Assembly: GCF_002531935.1 (NCBI RefSeq)
Contig: NZ_NWSV01000003.1
Span: forward strand, 62,001 to 126,000
From: Rhizobium chutanense
Lineage (GTDB): Bacteria; Pseudomonadota; Alphaproteobacteria; Rhizobiales; Rhizobiaceae
Length of the DNA stretch: 64,000 nucleotides
Direction: 5' to 3'
Positions within the stretch are counted from its first letter, which is position 1. Each line of letters starts with the position of its first letter. Position numbers and translations under genes: made by a program. The notes beneath the pieces were generated by a model, which worked only from the letters and a program-made list of their open reading frames with translations, ran no database searches and was not told the DNA's origin. Positions 43,341-51,373 of the stretch are shown here, in pieces.

Positions 43341-44522
43341 ATGACAGAACAGCAGCCGCTCCGCATCCTCCATTGCTTCAGGTCGCCGGTCGGCGGGATC
43401 TTCCGCCATGTCCGCGACCTCGTCGAGGAGCACAGCAAGGCCGGCCACGACATCGGCATCCTCTGCGACAGCTCGACCGGCGGCGAGTACGAGGACAGCC
43501 TGTTCGACGATATAAGACCCTATCTCTCGCTCGGCCTGACACGCGTGCCGATCCGGCGCTCGATCAGCCCGTCCGACATTGCGACGATGTGGGATACATA
43601 TAAGAAAATCAAAAGTTTGCGGCCGGATGTGCTGCACGGACACGGCGCCAAGGGCGGCGTGCTCGCGCGACTTGCCGGCTCAGCCCTGCGGGTGAACAGG
43701 TATCGCGTAGCCCGCCTCTATACCGCGCATGGCGGAAGCCTGCATTATTCGCGCTCCTCGCTTGGTGGACAGTTCGTCCTCAGGATGGAGCGCCTGCAGG
43801 AATATTTCACCGATGCGCTGGTCTTCATCTGCGAATATGAGCGCGACACCTATACGCGCAAGGTGGGCAGACCGCGGACGAAGACGAAACTGATCTATAA
43901 CGGCATCGGCGAGCGCGATTTCGAGCCGATCCCCACCCGCTCGGATGCCGTACATTTCATCTATGTCGGAATGCTCCGGGACCTCAAGGGTCCCGATCTG
44001 TTTGTCGATGCCTTTGCCAAGACCGAGCGGCTGCTCGGCAGGCCGCTGTCGGCGCTGATGATCGGCGACGGGCCGGATCGCGACCGCTACCGCGAGATGA
44101 TGGTCGAACGCGGCCTCGGCAAGCGCATCGGCATGCTGCCGGCGATGCGCGTCCACGAAGCTTTCGCCATGGCGCAGAACCTCGTCGTTCCCTCGCGCGC
44201 CGAAGCCATGCCCTATATCGTGCTCGAGGGGCTCGGCGCCGGCAAGACGATCATCGCCAGCCGTGTCGGCGGCATTCCCGAGGTGCTCGGCCCAGACAGC
44301 GCCGCACTTGTCGAGGCCGGCAATTCCGACGACCTCGCCCGCGTCATGGCGGAAACACTGAGCACACCCGACTGGCACGCCAGGACGATGCCGAAGCCGG
44401 AAGCGGTGAAGGCGGTGTTTTCCTCCGCCGTCATGGCGCGCGATGTCTTGAAATTATACCATGAGCTCGTCGATCCCGCACGCCGGTCAGGCAACGCCCG
44501 CCGCCTCGTAAATATTTCTTAG
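43341..44522 (+). CDS. Glycosyltransferase family 4 protein
   Basis: The 393-residue GT-B enzyme has the N-terminal acceptor-side start LRILHCFRSPVGGIFRHVRDL and a C-terminal donor domain with LMIGDGPDRDRYREM and the EX7E-type segment VPSRAEAMPYIVLEGLGAG, typical of GT4 (E at both ends). It transfers a sugar from a nucleotide donor in the cytoplasm; sugar identity is unknown. It overlaps in operon context with the Wza-like gene (3 bases) and precedes the initiating transferase by 45 bases. It is the only dedicated glycosyltransferase besides the initiator, so the repeat unit may be short. Confidence 0.92.
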   Translation: MTEQQPLRILHCFRSPVGGIFRHVRDLVEEHSKAGHDIGILCDSSTGGEYEDSLFDDIRPYLSLGLTRVPIRRSISPSDIATMWDTYKKIKSLRPDVLHGHGAKGGVLARLAGSALRVNRYRVARLYTAHGGSLHYSRSSLGGQFVLRMERLQEYFTDALVFICEYERDTYTRKVGRPRTKTKLIYNGIGERDFEPIPTRSDAVHFIYVGMLRDLKGPDLFVDAFAKTERLLGRPLSALMIGDGPDRDRYREMMVERGLGKRIGMLPAMRVHEAFAMAQNLVVPSRAEAMPYIVLEGLGAGKTIIASRVGGIPEVLGPDSAALVEAGNSDDLARVMAETLSTPDWHARTMPKPEAVKAVFSSAVMARDVLKLYHELVDPARRSGNARRLVNIS

Positions 44523-44567
44523 GGGCTTTCTGGTACTTCGCTTGCTGACAACGAGCGAAAAGCCCCC

Positions 44568-46130
44568 ATGAACAAGCTGGAAAAAGGCGATCAATTCGAC
44601 GTGGAAGCCCTGCGCAGGCAGGTCTCCGACATCGAGGCGCGCGGTGACGCGGGTCAGGAAAGACCTTCCGATCCCACAGAAATCAATCCCTTTGCCCGGC
44701 AGATCGCCGAACAGTTCCGCGATGGGACCAATTCGCCTGTCATCATCATCGGGCAATTGCGGCTGCTGGAATTCCTCGCGCTCTTTTCGATTGCCCTGAT
44801 CACCCACTTTTTCTGGTCCGGCGACGGCAACGATTCCACGCTGATGCGGGCAGGCATGGCGGCGATCGCTGCGGCCTTGACCGTCATCGGCCTGCAGCTT
44901 GCCGATGCCTACACCATTCCGGCACTTCGTGCGAAGCTGCGGCTGATACCGCGCATTCTGGCGTCGTGGACGATCGCACTTCTTCTGACCGTCGGCCTGT
45001 TCGCGCTCGTTCGCGGCACCACATGGGCAATGGTCGATGCCTATACCCCCTGGTTCGTCGCGGGCGCGCTCTTCCTTGCGGCCGAACGCTTCCTCGTCGC
45101 CTACGGCATCCGCAACTGGGCGCGCAACGGCATCATGGAGCGGCGCGCCGTCATCGTCGGCGGCGGCGAGCCGGCCAAGGAGCTGATCCGTATCCTCGAA
45201 CAGCAGGATGACAACGACATCCGCATCTGCGGCATCTTCGACGATCGCGGCGAAAAGCGCTCGCCGATCATGGTTGCCGGTTATCCGAAGCTCGGCACGG
45301 TCGCCGAACTCGTCGAATTCGTGCGGCTGACGCGCATCGACATGCTGATCATCGCCCTGCCGCTTTCGGCCGAGGCGCGTATCTACGACCTTTTGAAGAA
45401 ACTCTGGGTTCTGCCGGTCGATATCCGCCTTGCCGCGCATGCCAACCGGCTGCGCTTCCGGCCGCGCGCCTATTCGCATGTCGGCTCGGTGCCGATGCTC
45501 GACATTTTCAAGAAGCCGATCCGCGACTGGGATTCCGTCGCCAAACGCGGCTTCGATATTTTCTTCACCCTTGTCGCGCTGGCGCTGCTCTGGCCGGTGA
45601 TGGTGGCGACGGCGATCGCCATCAAGGCAACCTCCGAAGGCCCTGTTTTCTTCATGCAGAAGCGGCATGGCTTCAACAACGAAGTCATCAACGTCTTCAA
45701 GTTCCGCTCGATGTACACCAACATGGCCGACCCCACCGGCAAGGCCGCGGTGACCAAGGCCGATCCGCGTGTCACCCGCGTCGGCCGTATCATCCGCAAG
45801 AGCTCGATCGACGAATTGCCACAGCTTTTCAATGTGCTGAGGGGCGAACTCTCGCTGGTTGGCCCGCGCCCGCATGCCGTTCTCGCCCAGGCCCGCGATC
45901 GTGCCTTTTCCGATGTCGTCGAGGGATATTTCGCCCGTCACCGCGTCAAGCCCGGCGTCACCGGCTGGGCGCAGATCAACGGCTGGCGCGGCGAAGTGGA
46001 CAATGACGAGAAGATCAAGTTCCGCACCGCCTACGACCTCTATTACATCGAGAACTGGTCGCTCTGGTTCGATCTGAAAATCCTGTTCCTGACGCCGATC
46101 CGGCTGCTCAACACGGAAAACGCCTATTGA
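44568..46130 (+). CDS. Undecaprenyl-phosphate sugar phosphotransferase (initiating PHPT, WcaJ/ExoY-type)
   Basis: The enzyme starts repeat-unit assembly by moving a sugar-1-phosphate to undecaprenyl phosphate in the inner membrane. The 520-residue protein has four to five N-terminal helices, a nucleotide-binding CoA-binding_3 domain around 185-310 (RRAVIVGGGEPAKEL), and a C-terminal bacterial sugar transferase domain with KRGFDIFFTLVALALLWPV, KFRSMYTN, SIDELPQLFNVLRGELSLVG and PRPHA. It overlaps the next gene by four bases. Content fits UppE-like initiators, but the donor, glucose or galactose, cannot be told. Confidence 0.94.
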   Translation: MNKLEKGDQFDVEALRRQVSDIEARGDAGQERPSDPTEINPFARQIAEQFRDGTNSPVIIIGQLRLLEFLALFSIALITHFFWSGDGNDSTLMRAGMAAIAAALTVIGLQLADAYTIPALRAKLRLIPRILASWTIALLLTVGLFALVRGTTWAMVDAYTPWFVAGALFLAAERFLVAYGIRNWARNGIMERRAVIVGGGEPAKELIRILEQQDDNDIRICGIFDDRGEKRSPIMVAGYPKLGTVAELVEFVRLTRIDMLIIALPLSAEARIYDLLKKLWVLPVDIRLAAHANRLRFRPRAYSHVGSVPMLDIFKKPIRDWDSVAKRGFDIFFTLVALALLWPVMVATAIAIKATSEGPVFFMQKRHGFNNEVINVFKFRSMYTNMADPTGKAAVTKADPRVTRVGRIIRKSSIDELPQLFNVLRGELSLVGPRPHAVLAQARDRAFSDVVEGYFARHRVKPGVTGWAQINGWRGEVDNDEKIKFRTAYDLYYIENWSLWFDLKILFLTPIRLLNTENAY

Positions 46131-47359
46131 GCGCGATCGAGGCGACATATCCCCGTGTCGCCCAACCGCAGCGGATGACGCTGCGCCTGATCGGCTCGGC
46201 CTTCGTCGCCTTCGGCGTCTTCCTCTCCGGTTTCGTGATCGACGAGCCGGCGCCCTATGAACTCTGGATGGCGGGGCTGATCGGCCTCTGGTTCATCCTC
46301 GGCCTCAAGATCTCCCGCGGCGTGGCGCCGCTGCTTGCCCTGCTACTGACCTTCAACATCGGCGGCATGCTGTCGCTGACGCAGATGAAGGATCTGGCGA
46401 CGGGGCCGATGTATATTGCGGTTTCGACCTTCCTGGCGCTGACGGCGGTCTTCTACGCAGCGATCATCGAGGACAGTCACAAGCGGCTGCCGCTGATCTT
46501 CAATGCCTGGGCTTTTGCTGCCGTCGCCACATCGGCGCTGGGGATACTCGGTTATTTCCACGCCTTTCCCGGCGCGGAAATCTTCACGCTCTACGACCGC
46601 GCCAAGGGCGCCTTCCAGGACCCGAACGTCTTCGGTCCCTTCCTGGTGCCGCCGTCACTCTATCTCGTCCACGGCATCCTGGTCGGCGACCTGAGGAAAT
46701 CGCCGCTGAAGGCCGCCGCCCTGCTCGTGCTGGCGCTCGGCATCTTCCTCTCTTTTTCCCGCGCCGCCTGGGGGCTCTTCGCCCTCGGCGTGGGGCTGCT
46801 GATTTTCATCATGCTGCTGAAGGAGCGCAGCGGCGCCTTTCGCCTGCGGGTGCTGGTCCTGTCGCTGGCGGCGATCATCATGCTGGTCGCCTCGCTGCTG
46901 GTGGCGCTGCAGATCCCCAAGGTCGCCGAACTGTTTTCGACACGCGCCCAGCTGGTGCAGCAATATGACGGCGAGCATCTCGGCCGCTTCGAGCGCCACC
47001 GGATCGGCTTCACCATGATGATGGAGCGCCCGCTCGGCATCGGCCCGCTGGTGTTCGGCACGATGTTTCCCGAGGACGAGCACAATATCTGGCTGAAATC
47101 GCTGACGACCTACGGCTGGCTCGGCTTCGTCAGTTATGTCGGCATGCTCGCCTGGACGCTGGCGCTCGGCTTCCGATACCTGCTGCTCGACCGGCCGTGG
47201 CAGCCCTTTCTGATGATCGCCTGGATCTCGGTGCTCGGCCATGCGACGATCGGCAACGTCATCGATATCGACCACTGGCGCCACGTCTATCTGCTGCTCG
47301 GCACGGTCTGGGGCTGTGCGGCGTTGGAAGTGCGCCACAAGCGCGGCCGCAGGCCATAG
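46127..47359 (+). CDS. O-antigen ligase/polymerase family membrane protein (Wzy-like)
   Basis: The 410-residue protein has about ten to twelve helices, the large periplasmic loop of the Wzy_C family, and motifs FQDPNVFGPFLV and RFERHRIGFTMMMERPLGIG near residues 164 and 283. It probably polymerises the lipid-linked repeat unit in the periplasm. The TTG start at 46127 overlaps the stop of the transferase gene (TTGA), an efficient coupling arrangement; an ATG at codon 17 would be an alternative. It ends the plus-strand polysaccharide set and converges on a sugar permease gene. No flippase (Wzx) gene is present. Confidence 0.92.
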   Translation: MSAIEATYPRVAQPQRMTLRLIGSAFVAFGVFLSGFVIDEPAPYELWMAGLIGLWFILGLKISRGVAPLLALLLTFNIGGMLSLTQMKDLATGPMYIAVSTFLALTAVFYAAIIEDSHKRLPLIFNAWAFAAVATSALGILGYFHAFPGAEIFTLYDRAKGAFQDPNVFGPFLVPPSLYLVHGILVGDLRKSPLKAAALLVLALGIFLSFSRAAWGLFALGVGLLIFIMLLKERSGAFRLRVLVLSLAAIIMLVASLLVALQIPKVAELFSTRAQLVQQYDGEHLGRFERHRIGFTMMMERPLGIGPLVFGTMFPEDEHNIWLKSLTTYGWLGFVSYVGMLAWTLALGFRYLLLDRPWQPFLMIAWISVLGHATIGNVIDIDHWRHVYLLLGTVWGCAALEVRHKRGRRP

Positions 47360-47378
47360 CTTCCAAGCGCGTGCCTGT

Positions 47379-48215
47379 CTATTTCGTCGCGCCTGCCGTC
47401 AAGCCGGCAATAAACCGCCGCTGGAAAACCAGATAGGTCAGAATGAGCGGGAAAATCACGATCACCGCGCCGGCGGTCAGAACCGGCGTGTTGACGGTGT
47501 AGCGTCCCTGGAAAAACAGCATGCCGAGGGGCAGCGTCCGATAGGCGTCGTCATTGACCAGAATGAACGGAATGAGAAACTCGTTCCAGGTCCAGATGAA
47601 CAGGAAAAGCGCCAGCGTCGACATTGCCGGTATCATCAGCGGGATAACGATCTTGCGCAGGATATAGAAGCGTCCGGCGCCATCGAGGACCGCCGCTTCG
47701 AGAACTTCCTCCGGCAATTGCTGCATCGCGCTGGCGAGGAAGATCGTCGAGAATGGGATCGACATCGCAATCTGCGGCACGATGAGAGCCGCATAGGTAT
47801 TGATCAGCCCGAGATACCGCATTTCATAATAAAGCGGGATGATGAAGGCCTCCGCCGGCACCATCATGCCAAGCGTCAGAATGGCGAACAGCGTGCGCCG
47901 GAACGGAAACGACAGGTAGGCGAAGGCAAAGCCCGTGAGCAGGCCGAGAAAGACGCTGGCGGCAACGACGGGTATGACAACGGTGATCGAATTCCAGAAG
48001 TAGATGTTGAAATGCCCGGCATTCCAAGCGTCGACGTAATTTTCGAAATGCGGATAGGCCGGCAAGGCGAATGCGCCCCTGAGAACGTCAGGCTTGCTCT
48101 TTATCGACGTCAGCAGCAGAAGCAGGAACGGCGTGATCGTGACGAAAGCAAGAAGCCAGAGGACAATGCGAAGGAATAAACTGGCGGCGGGGATGTTGGA
48201 CGAACGGCTCATCAA
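47379..48215 (-). CDS. Carbohydrate ABC transporter permease (MalG-like)
   Basis: The 278-residue inner-membrane permease has six helices and the EAA loop EVLEAAVLDGAGRFYILRKI, with the conserved EAA and G spacing, for contact with the ATPase. It is the second permease of a CUT1-type sugar importer, with overlap of four bases with the upstream permease gene. The module has a binding protein (49232) but no ATPase in the window. The substrate is probably an oligosaccharide or glycoside, given the neighbouring glycoside hydrolase. Confidence 0.94.
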   Translation of the reverse strand: MMSRSSNIPAASLFLRIVLWLLAFVTITPFLLLLLTSIKSKPDVLRGAFALPAYPHFENYVDAWNAGHFNIYFWNSITVVIPVVAASVFLGLLTGFAFAYLSFPFRRTLFAILTLGMMVPAEAFIIPLYYEMRYLGLINTYAALIVPQIAMSIPFSTIFLASAMQQLPEEVLEAAVLDGAGRFYILRKIVIPLMIPAMSTLALFLFIWTWNEFLIPFILVNDDAYRTLPLGMLFFQGRYTVNTPVLTAGAVIVIFPLILTYLVFQRRFIAGLTAGATK

Positions 48216-49105
48216 GCCAATCCTTTACTTTTTGAGCCCACCAGCCGGTGAATTGCAAAGTTGATTGCGAAGGTCAGCAACGCGCCGACAATGGCGATGG
48301 CGGCTGCGGCGCCGAACCGATTGAGCTCGAAGCCGAGCTGATACATGTAGATATTCGGCACCAGCGTCGCATTGGCGGGTCCGCCGCGGGTCATTGTGAA
48401 AATCAGGTCGAAGCTTTTGATCGACGCGATAACAGTCAACAGCAAAACCACCCTTATCTCGGGCATGAGAAGCGGCAGCGTTATCCAGAAGAAGGTCTTT
48501 CGCGCCGAAGCGCCGTCGACCTTGGCAGCGTCGAAAAGAGACGGGTCGATGCGCTGAATTCCGGTGAGGAAGATGACCATGCAAAAACCGAAGAAATACC
48601 AAGTCGCAACGATCCCGACCGCGGGAAGCACGAAATTGAAATCTCCGAGCCAGGGTAATGCGAAGCTGCCCAATCCGACGGCTCTCAGAAACTGGTTGAA
48701 CGGGCCGAATGCAGGATTGTAGAGCCATGCCCAGATGATGCCCAACACGGCGGTCGGCATGATGTAGGGCAGGAACAGGAATGTCCGAAGGGCGAGCTGT
48801 TCGCGTTGCTTCAAATTCCAGACGCAGGCAGCAAGCGTGATGCCGAGTACGAGCGGCAGGACGCAGTAGAAGATCATCAGCTCGGCATTGTTGCGCAAGG
48901 CAATGTAAAAACGACTGTCGGAAAAGAGATCGGCGTAATTGCCGAGGCCCACCCATCTGGGCATGGTCAAGCCGTCCCAGCTGGTCAGGCTCAAACCCAA
49001 AGCCGCGATAATCGGTCCAAAGACAAAAGCCGCGTAGAGCAGCAATCCGGGCAATAGATAGATAAAATTGGTATGCTGCGAGCCGTCAAGTGCGGAGCGT
49101 TTCAT
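48212..49105 (-). CDS. Sugar ABC transporter permease (MalF-like)
   Basis: From the ATG at 49105 (MKRSALDGSQ) the protein has 297 residues, six helices and the EAA loop SLFDAAKVDGASARKTFFWI. A GGAG lies at the right distance before this start; two ATGs further upstream are less likely. It pairs with the MalG-like permease in the CUT1 importer. The gap of 126 bases to the binding-protein gene upstream is usual in such operons, often with a stem-loop limiting downstream expression. Confidence 0.94.
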   Translation of the reverse strand: MKRSALDGSQHTNFIYLLPGLLLYAAFVFGPIIAALGLSLTSWDGLTMPRWVGLGNYADLFSDSRFYIALRNNAELMIFYCVLPLVLGITLAACVWNLKQREQLALRTFLFLPYIMPTAVLGIIWAWLYNPAFGPFNQFLRAVGLGSFALPWLGDFNFVLPAVGIVATWYFFGFCMVIFLTGIQRIDPSLFDAAKVDGASARKTFFWITLPLLMPEIRVVLLLTVIASIKSFDLIFTMTRGGPANATLVPNIYMYQLGFELNRFGAAAAIAIVGALLTFAINFAIHRLVGSKSKGLA

Positions 49106-49231
49106 CCAGTACTCCATGAAGCCAAAGCTCTGGTCGTCGCGCGGCAAGCCAGAGCTCTCAGCGCTCTTTCAGGATCGACAAGACGCAGGCCACGACCGCC
49201 GGGCGGGCGGTCATGACCAGCGCCCGCGCTG

Positions 49232-50566
49232 TTATTTCTTGTCCTTCAGATAGGCCTGATAATCCTTGTCCATGGCATCGACAAAGGCTTCGGGCGTGAT
49301 CTTGCCTGACAGAAGAAGTGGCGTGTTGTCGTCGATCGTCTTCAGCATCGTCGGGCTGGACCAATCGGGGTAATGGCCGAGCGCGTCATTGGCGTTGAGC
49401 GTCTTCCACATCTCGATGCCTGAGGTCAGGAGCGGCGTGAGCTTGGGCTTTGCATCAGCCGGCAGCGATGTTGCGGGAAGATAACCGGCAGCGGCCCAGC
49501 TTTCAGCGGCCTTTTCCGAAACCATATAGTCGATGTATTCGCCGGCAAGATCCTGCTTTGCCTTGTCTTTGGCCAGGCTCGTGATCGCCCAGGCAAGATC
49601 GACGCCGCCGACACTCATGGGCTTGGAAACGCCCTTCGGAGCGGGAATGGCCATGAAGCCGATATCCGGATTATTTTGCATGTCACCGAAGTACCAGGTC
49701 CCGGAAATCAGGAATGCGCCCTGCCCCGATATGAAAAGCTGGACGGCGTCGTCACCGGAGATGCCCTCGAAGCCGGGGTAGAAATAGCCGCCTTGCGCCC
49801 ATTTCTGCACGAGTTTGGCCGATTCGATGTTGCCCTTGGTGTTCCACGAGCCGCCCTTGCCGTAGATCAGGTCGTCAAGCTCGGCGCGATTGGCCGCGTC
49901 GATATGTGCCTGATCGATGGCGCCGATCATATGCAGGGCCAGATGCTGTTTTGCCGAGCCCATCATGAAGGGCGCCACGCCTTTTTCCTTCAGCTTGTCG
50001 AGATCGGCCAAGAGCTCCTCGAAGGTCTTCGGCAGCGCCACGCCGGCGTCGTCGAGGATCTTCTTGTTGTAATAGAGACCGACGATCTCGCCGAGGCCCG
50101 AGATGCCGTAGGTCTTGCCGACCCCGAATTTCGGTCCGTCCCAGCGATCCCGGGCAAGCACGGAATCCGACTGCCGCTTATCCCAGCCATATTTCTTGAT
50201 GTACTCGTCGACCGGGAGGAGCAAGCCTTCCTTGACCATCGCGCCCATGTCGCCGGCGCCCTGGTTGACCTTGGTGATGACAGGGCCATCGCCTGCCGAA
50301 ACCGCAAGCTTCAGCGTCAGCTTCATGTCGTCGAAGGTGCGGGCGGTACGTTTGATCGTTACACCGGGATGCGCGGCTTCGAACTCCTTGTTCAGTTGCT
50401 CGATGACGGCGCTCTGGCCTTCGAAGGTCTGGTCGTCCCACACGGCCAGGTCGTCGGCGCGGGCGGCGGAAAGGCCGAAACTCATAAGCGCCGCGCCAGC
50501 AAGCGCGACAGCGGCTTTCAATCGGTATGCCGGCAGTATGCTGATCGATTTCACGGTTCTTTTCAT
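49232..50566 (-). CDS. Sugar ABC transporter substrate-binding protein
   Basis: The 444-residue protein has a long signal peptide with cleavage near SAARADD (residue 37) and is a CUT1 family-1 solute-binding protein. DDLAVWDDQTFEG starts the mature protein, and family features include YGISGLGEIVGLYYNKKIL and FEELLADLDKLKEKGV. It captures an oligosaccharide in the periplasm. The ATG at 50566 is preceded by GAGGTGGAG. It is the first gene of the importer operon and is divergent from a GNAT gene. The ligand is unknown. Confidence 0.94.
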   Translation of the reverse strand: MKRTVKSISILPAYRLKAAVALAGAALMSFGLSAARADDLAVWDDQTFEGQSAVIEQLNKEFEAAHPGVTIKRTARTFDDMKLTLKLAVSAGDGPVITKVNQGAGDMGAMVKEGLLLPVDEYIKKYGWDKRQSDSVLARDRWDGPKFGVGKTYGISGLGEIVGLYYNKKILDDAGVALPKTFEELLADLDKLKEKGVAPFMMGSAKQHLALHMIGAIDQAHIDAANRAELDDLIYGKGGSWNTKGNIESAKLVQKWAQGGYFYPGFEGISGDDAVQLFISGQGAFLISGTWYFGDMQNNPDIGFMAIPAPKGVSKPMSVGGVDLAWAITSLAKDKAKQDLAGEYIDYMVSEKAAESWAAAGYLPATSLPADAKPKLTPLLTSGIEMWKTLNANDALGHYPDWSSPTMLKTIDDNTPLLLSGKITPEAFVDAMDKDYQAYLKDKK

Positions 50567-50744
50567 CTGCTCCACCTCATTTGGTTTATTCTCCACTCCC
50601 CCGTCCGAACCTTGCCCCTGGCACCGGCCGAACGTTTCCTTGCCCAGGCCTTTGCCGGGCCCGCGAATCTGAGGTAATCGTCAACGCATTGAGTCTCTCT
50701 CGCGACCTATGACGACAAAGCGCCACGCAGGAGGTGGCAAAGCG

Positions 50745-51359
50745 ATGGACACCGACTGCTTCATCCGCCCGGCGATTGAAGCCGATACCGAAGCTCTTTT
50801 CGACATCTGCCTGAAAACCGCCAACGGCGGCGAGGATGCCAGCGCGCTTTACAGCGACCCGCATCTGCCCGGTTACATCTGGTCGGTCCCCTATCTCAAA
50901 TTTGCCAGAGACTTTGCCTTCATTCTCGTTGAGGGCGACCGGCCGGTCGGTTATGTCGTGGGCGCGCCCGATACCAGCGGATTCGACAAAGACCTGGCCG
51001 CAAACTGGTGGCCGTTCGTGCGCCAGCAGATCGCCGGATTGACGCCTACCCGTGCGCGCGATGCCGACGTGGTGGAACGCATTCAAAATCCGCGCAGCGG
51101 AACGACCTGGCTTCAAGACGATTACCCGGCGCATCTTCACATCAACATTCTTCCCGGTCTTCAGGCAGGCGGCTGGGGACGCAGGATGATCAGCACCGAG
51201 CTTCAGGCGCTTCGAAAGCACGGGATCAAAGCGGTGCATCTCGGTGTCGACCCGAACAACCAACGCGCCAGAGGTTTTTACCGTCACCTTGGCTTTTCCG
51301 AATTCGAGCGTGATGGCTCCGTCGCCTTTGCCATGCGGATCGATCAAGAACCCGGTTGA
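50745..51359 (+). CDS. GNAT family N-acetyltransferase
   Basis: The 204-residue protein has the GNAT fold with the acetyl-CoA loop LQAGGWGRRMISTELQALR at about residue 140 and the C-terminal GVDPNNQRARGFYRHLGF segment. The ATG at 50745 lies eight bases after AGGAGGTG, so I prefer it over the ATG at 50709. It resembles enzymes annotated as acetyltransferases acting on small amines or amino sugars (OGA C-terminal-like). It sits on the plus strand between the glycoside hydrolase and the binding-protein genes, both on the minus strand, so it splits an otherwise co-oriented sugar module. Confidence 0.9.
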   Translation: MDTDCFIRPAIEADTEALFDICLKTANGGEDASALYSDPHLPGYIWSVPYLKFARDFAFILVEGDRPVGYVVGAPDTSGFDKDLAANWWPFVRQQIAGLTPTRARDADVVERIQNPRSGTTWLQDDYPAHLHINILPGLQAGGWGRRMISTELQALRKHGIKAVHLGVDPNNQRARGFYRHLGFSEFERDGSVAFAMRIDQEPG

Positions 51360-51373
51360 AGCCGATCGCGCGC

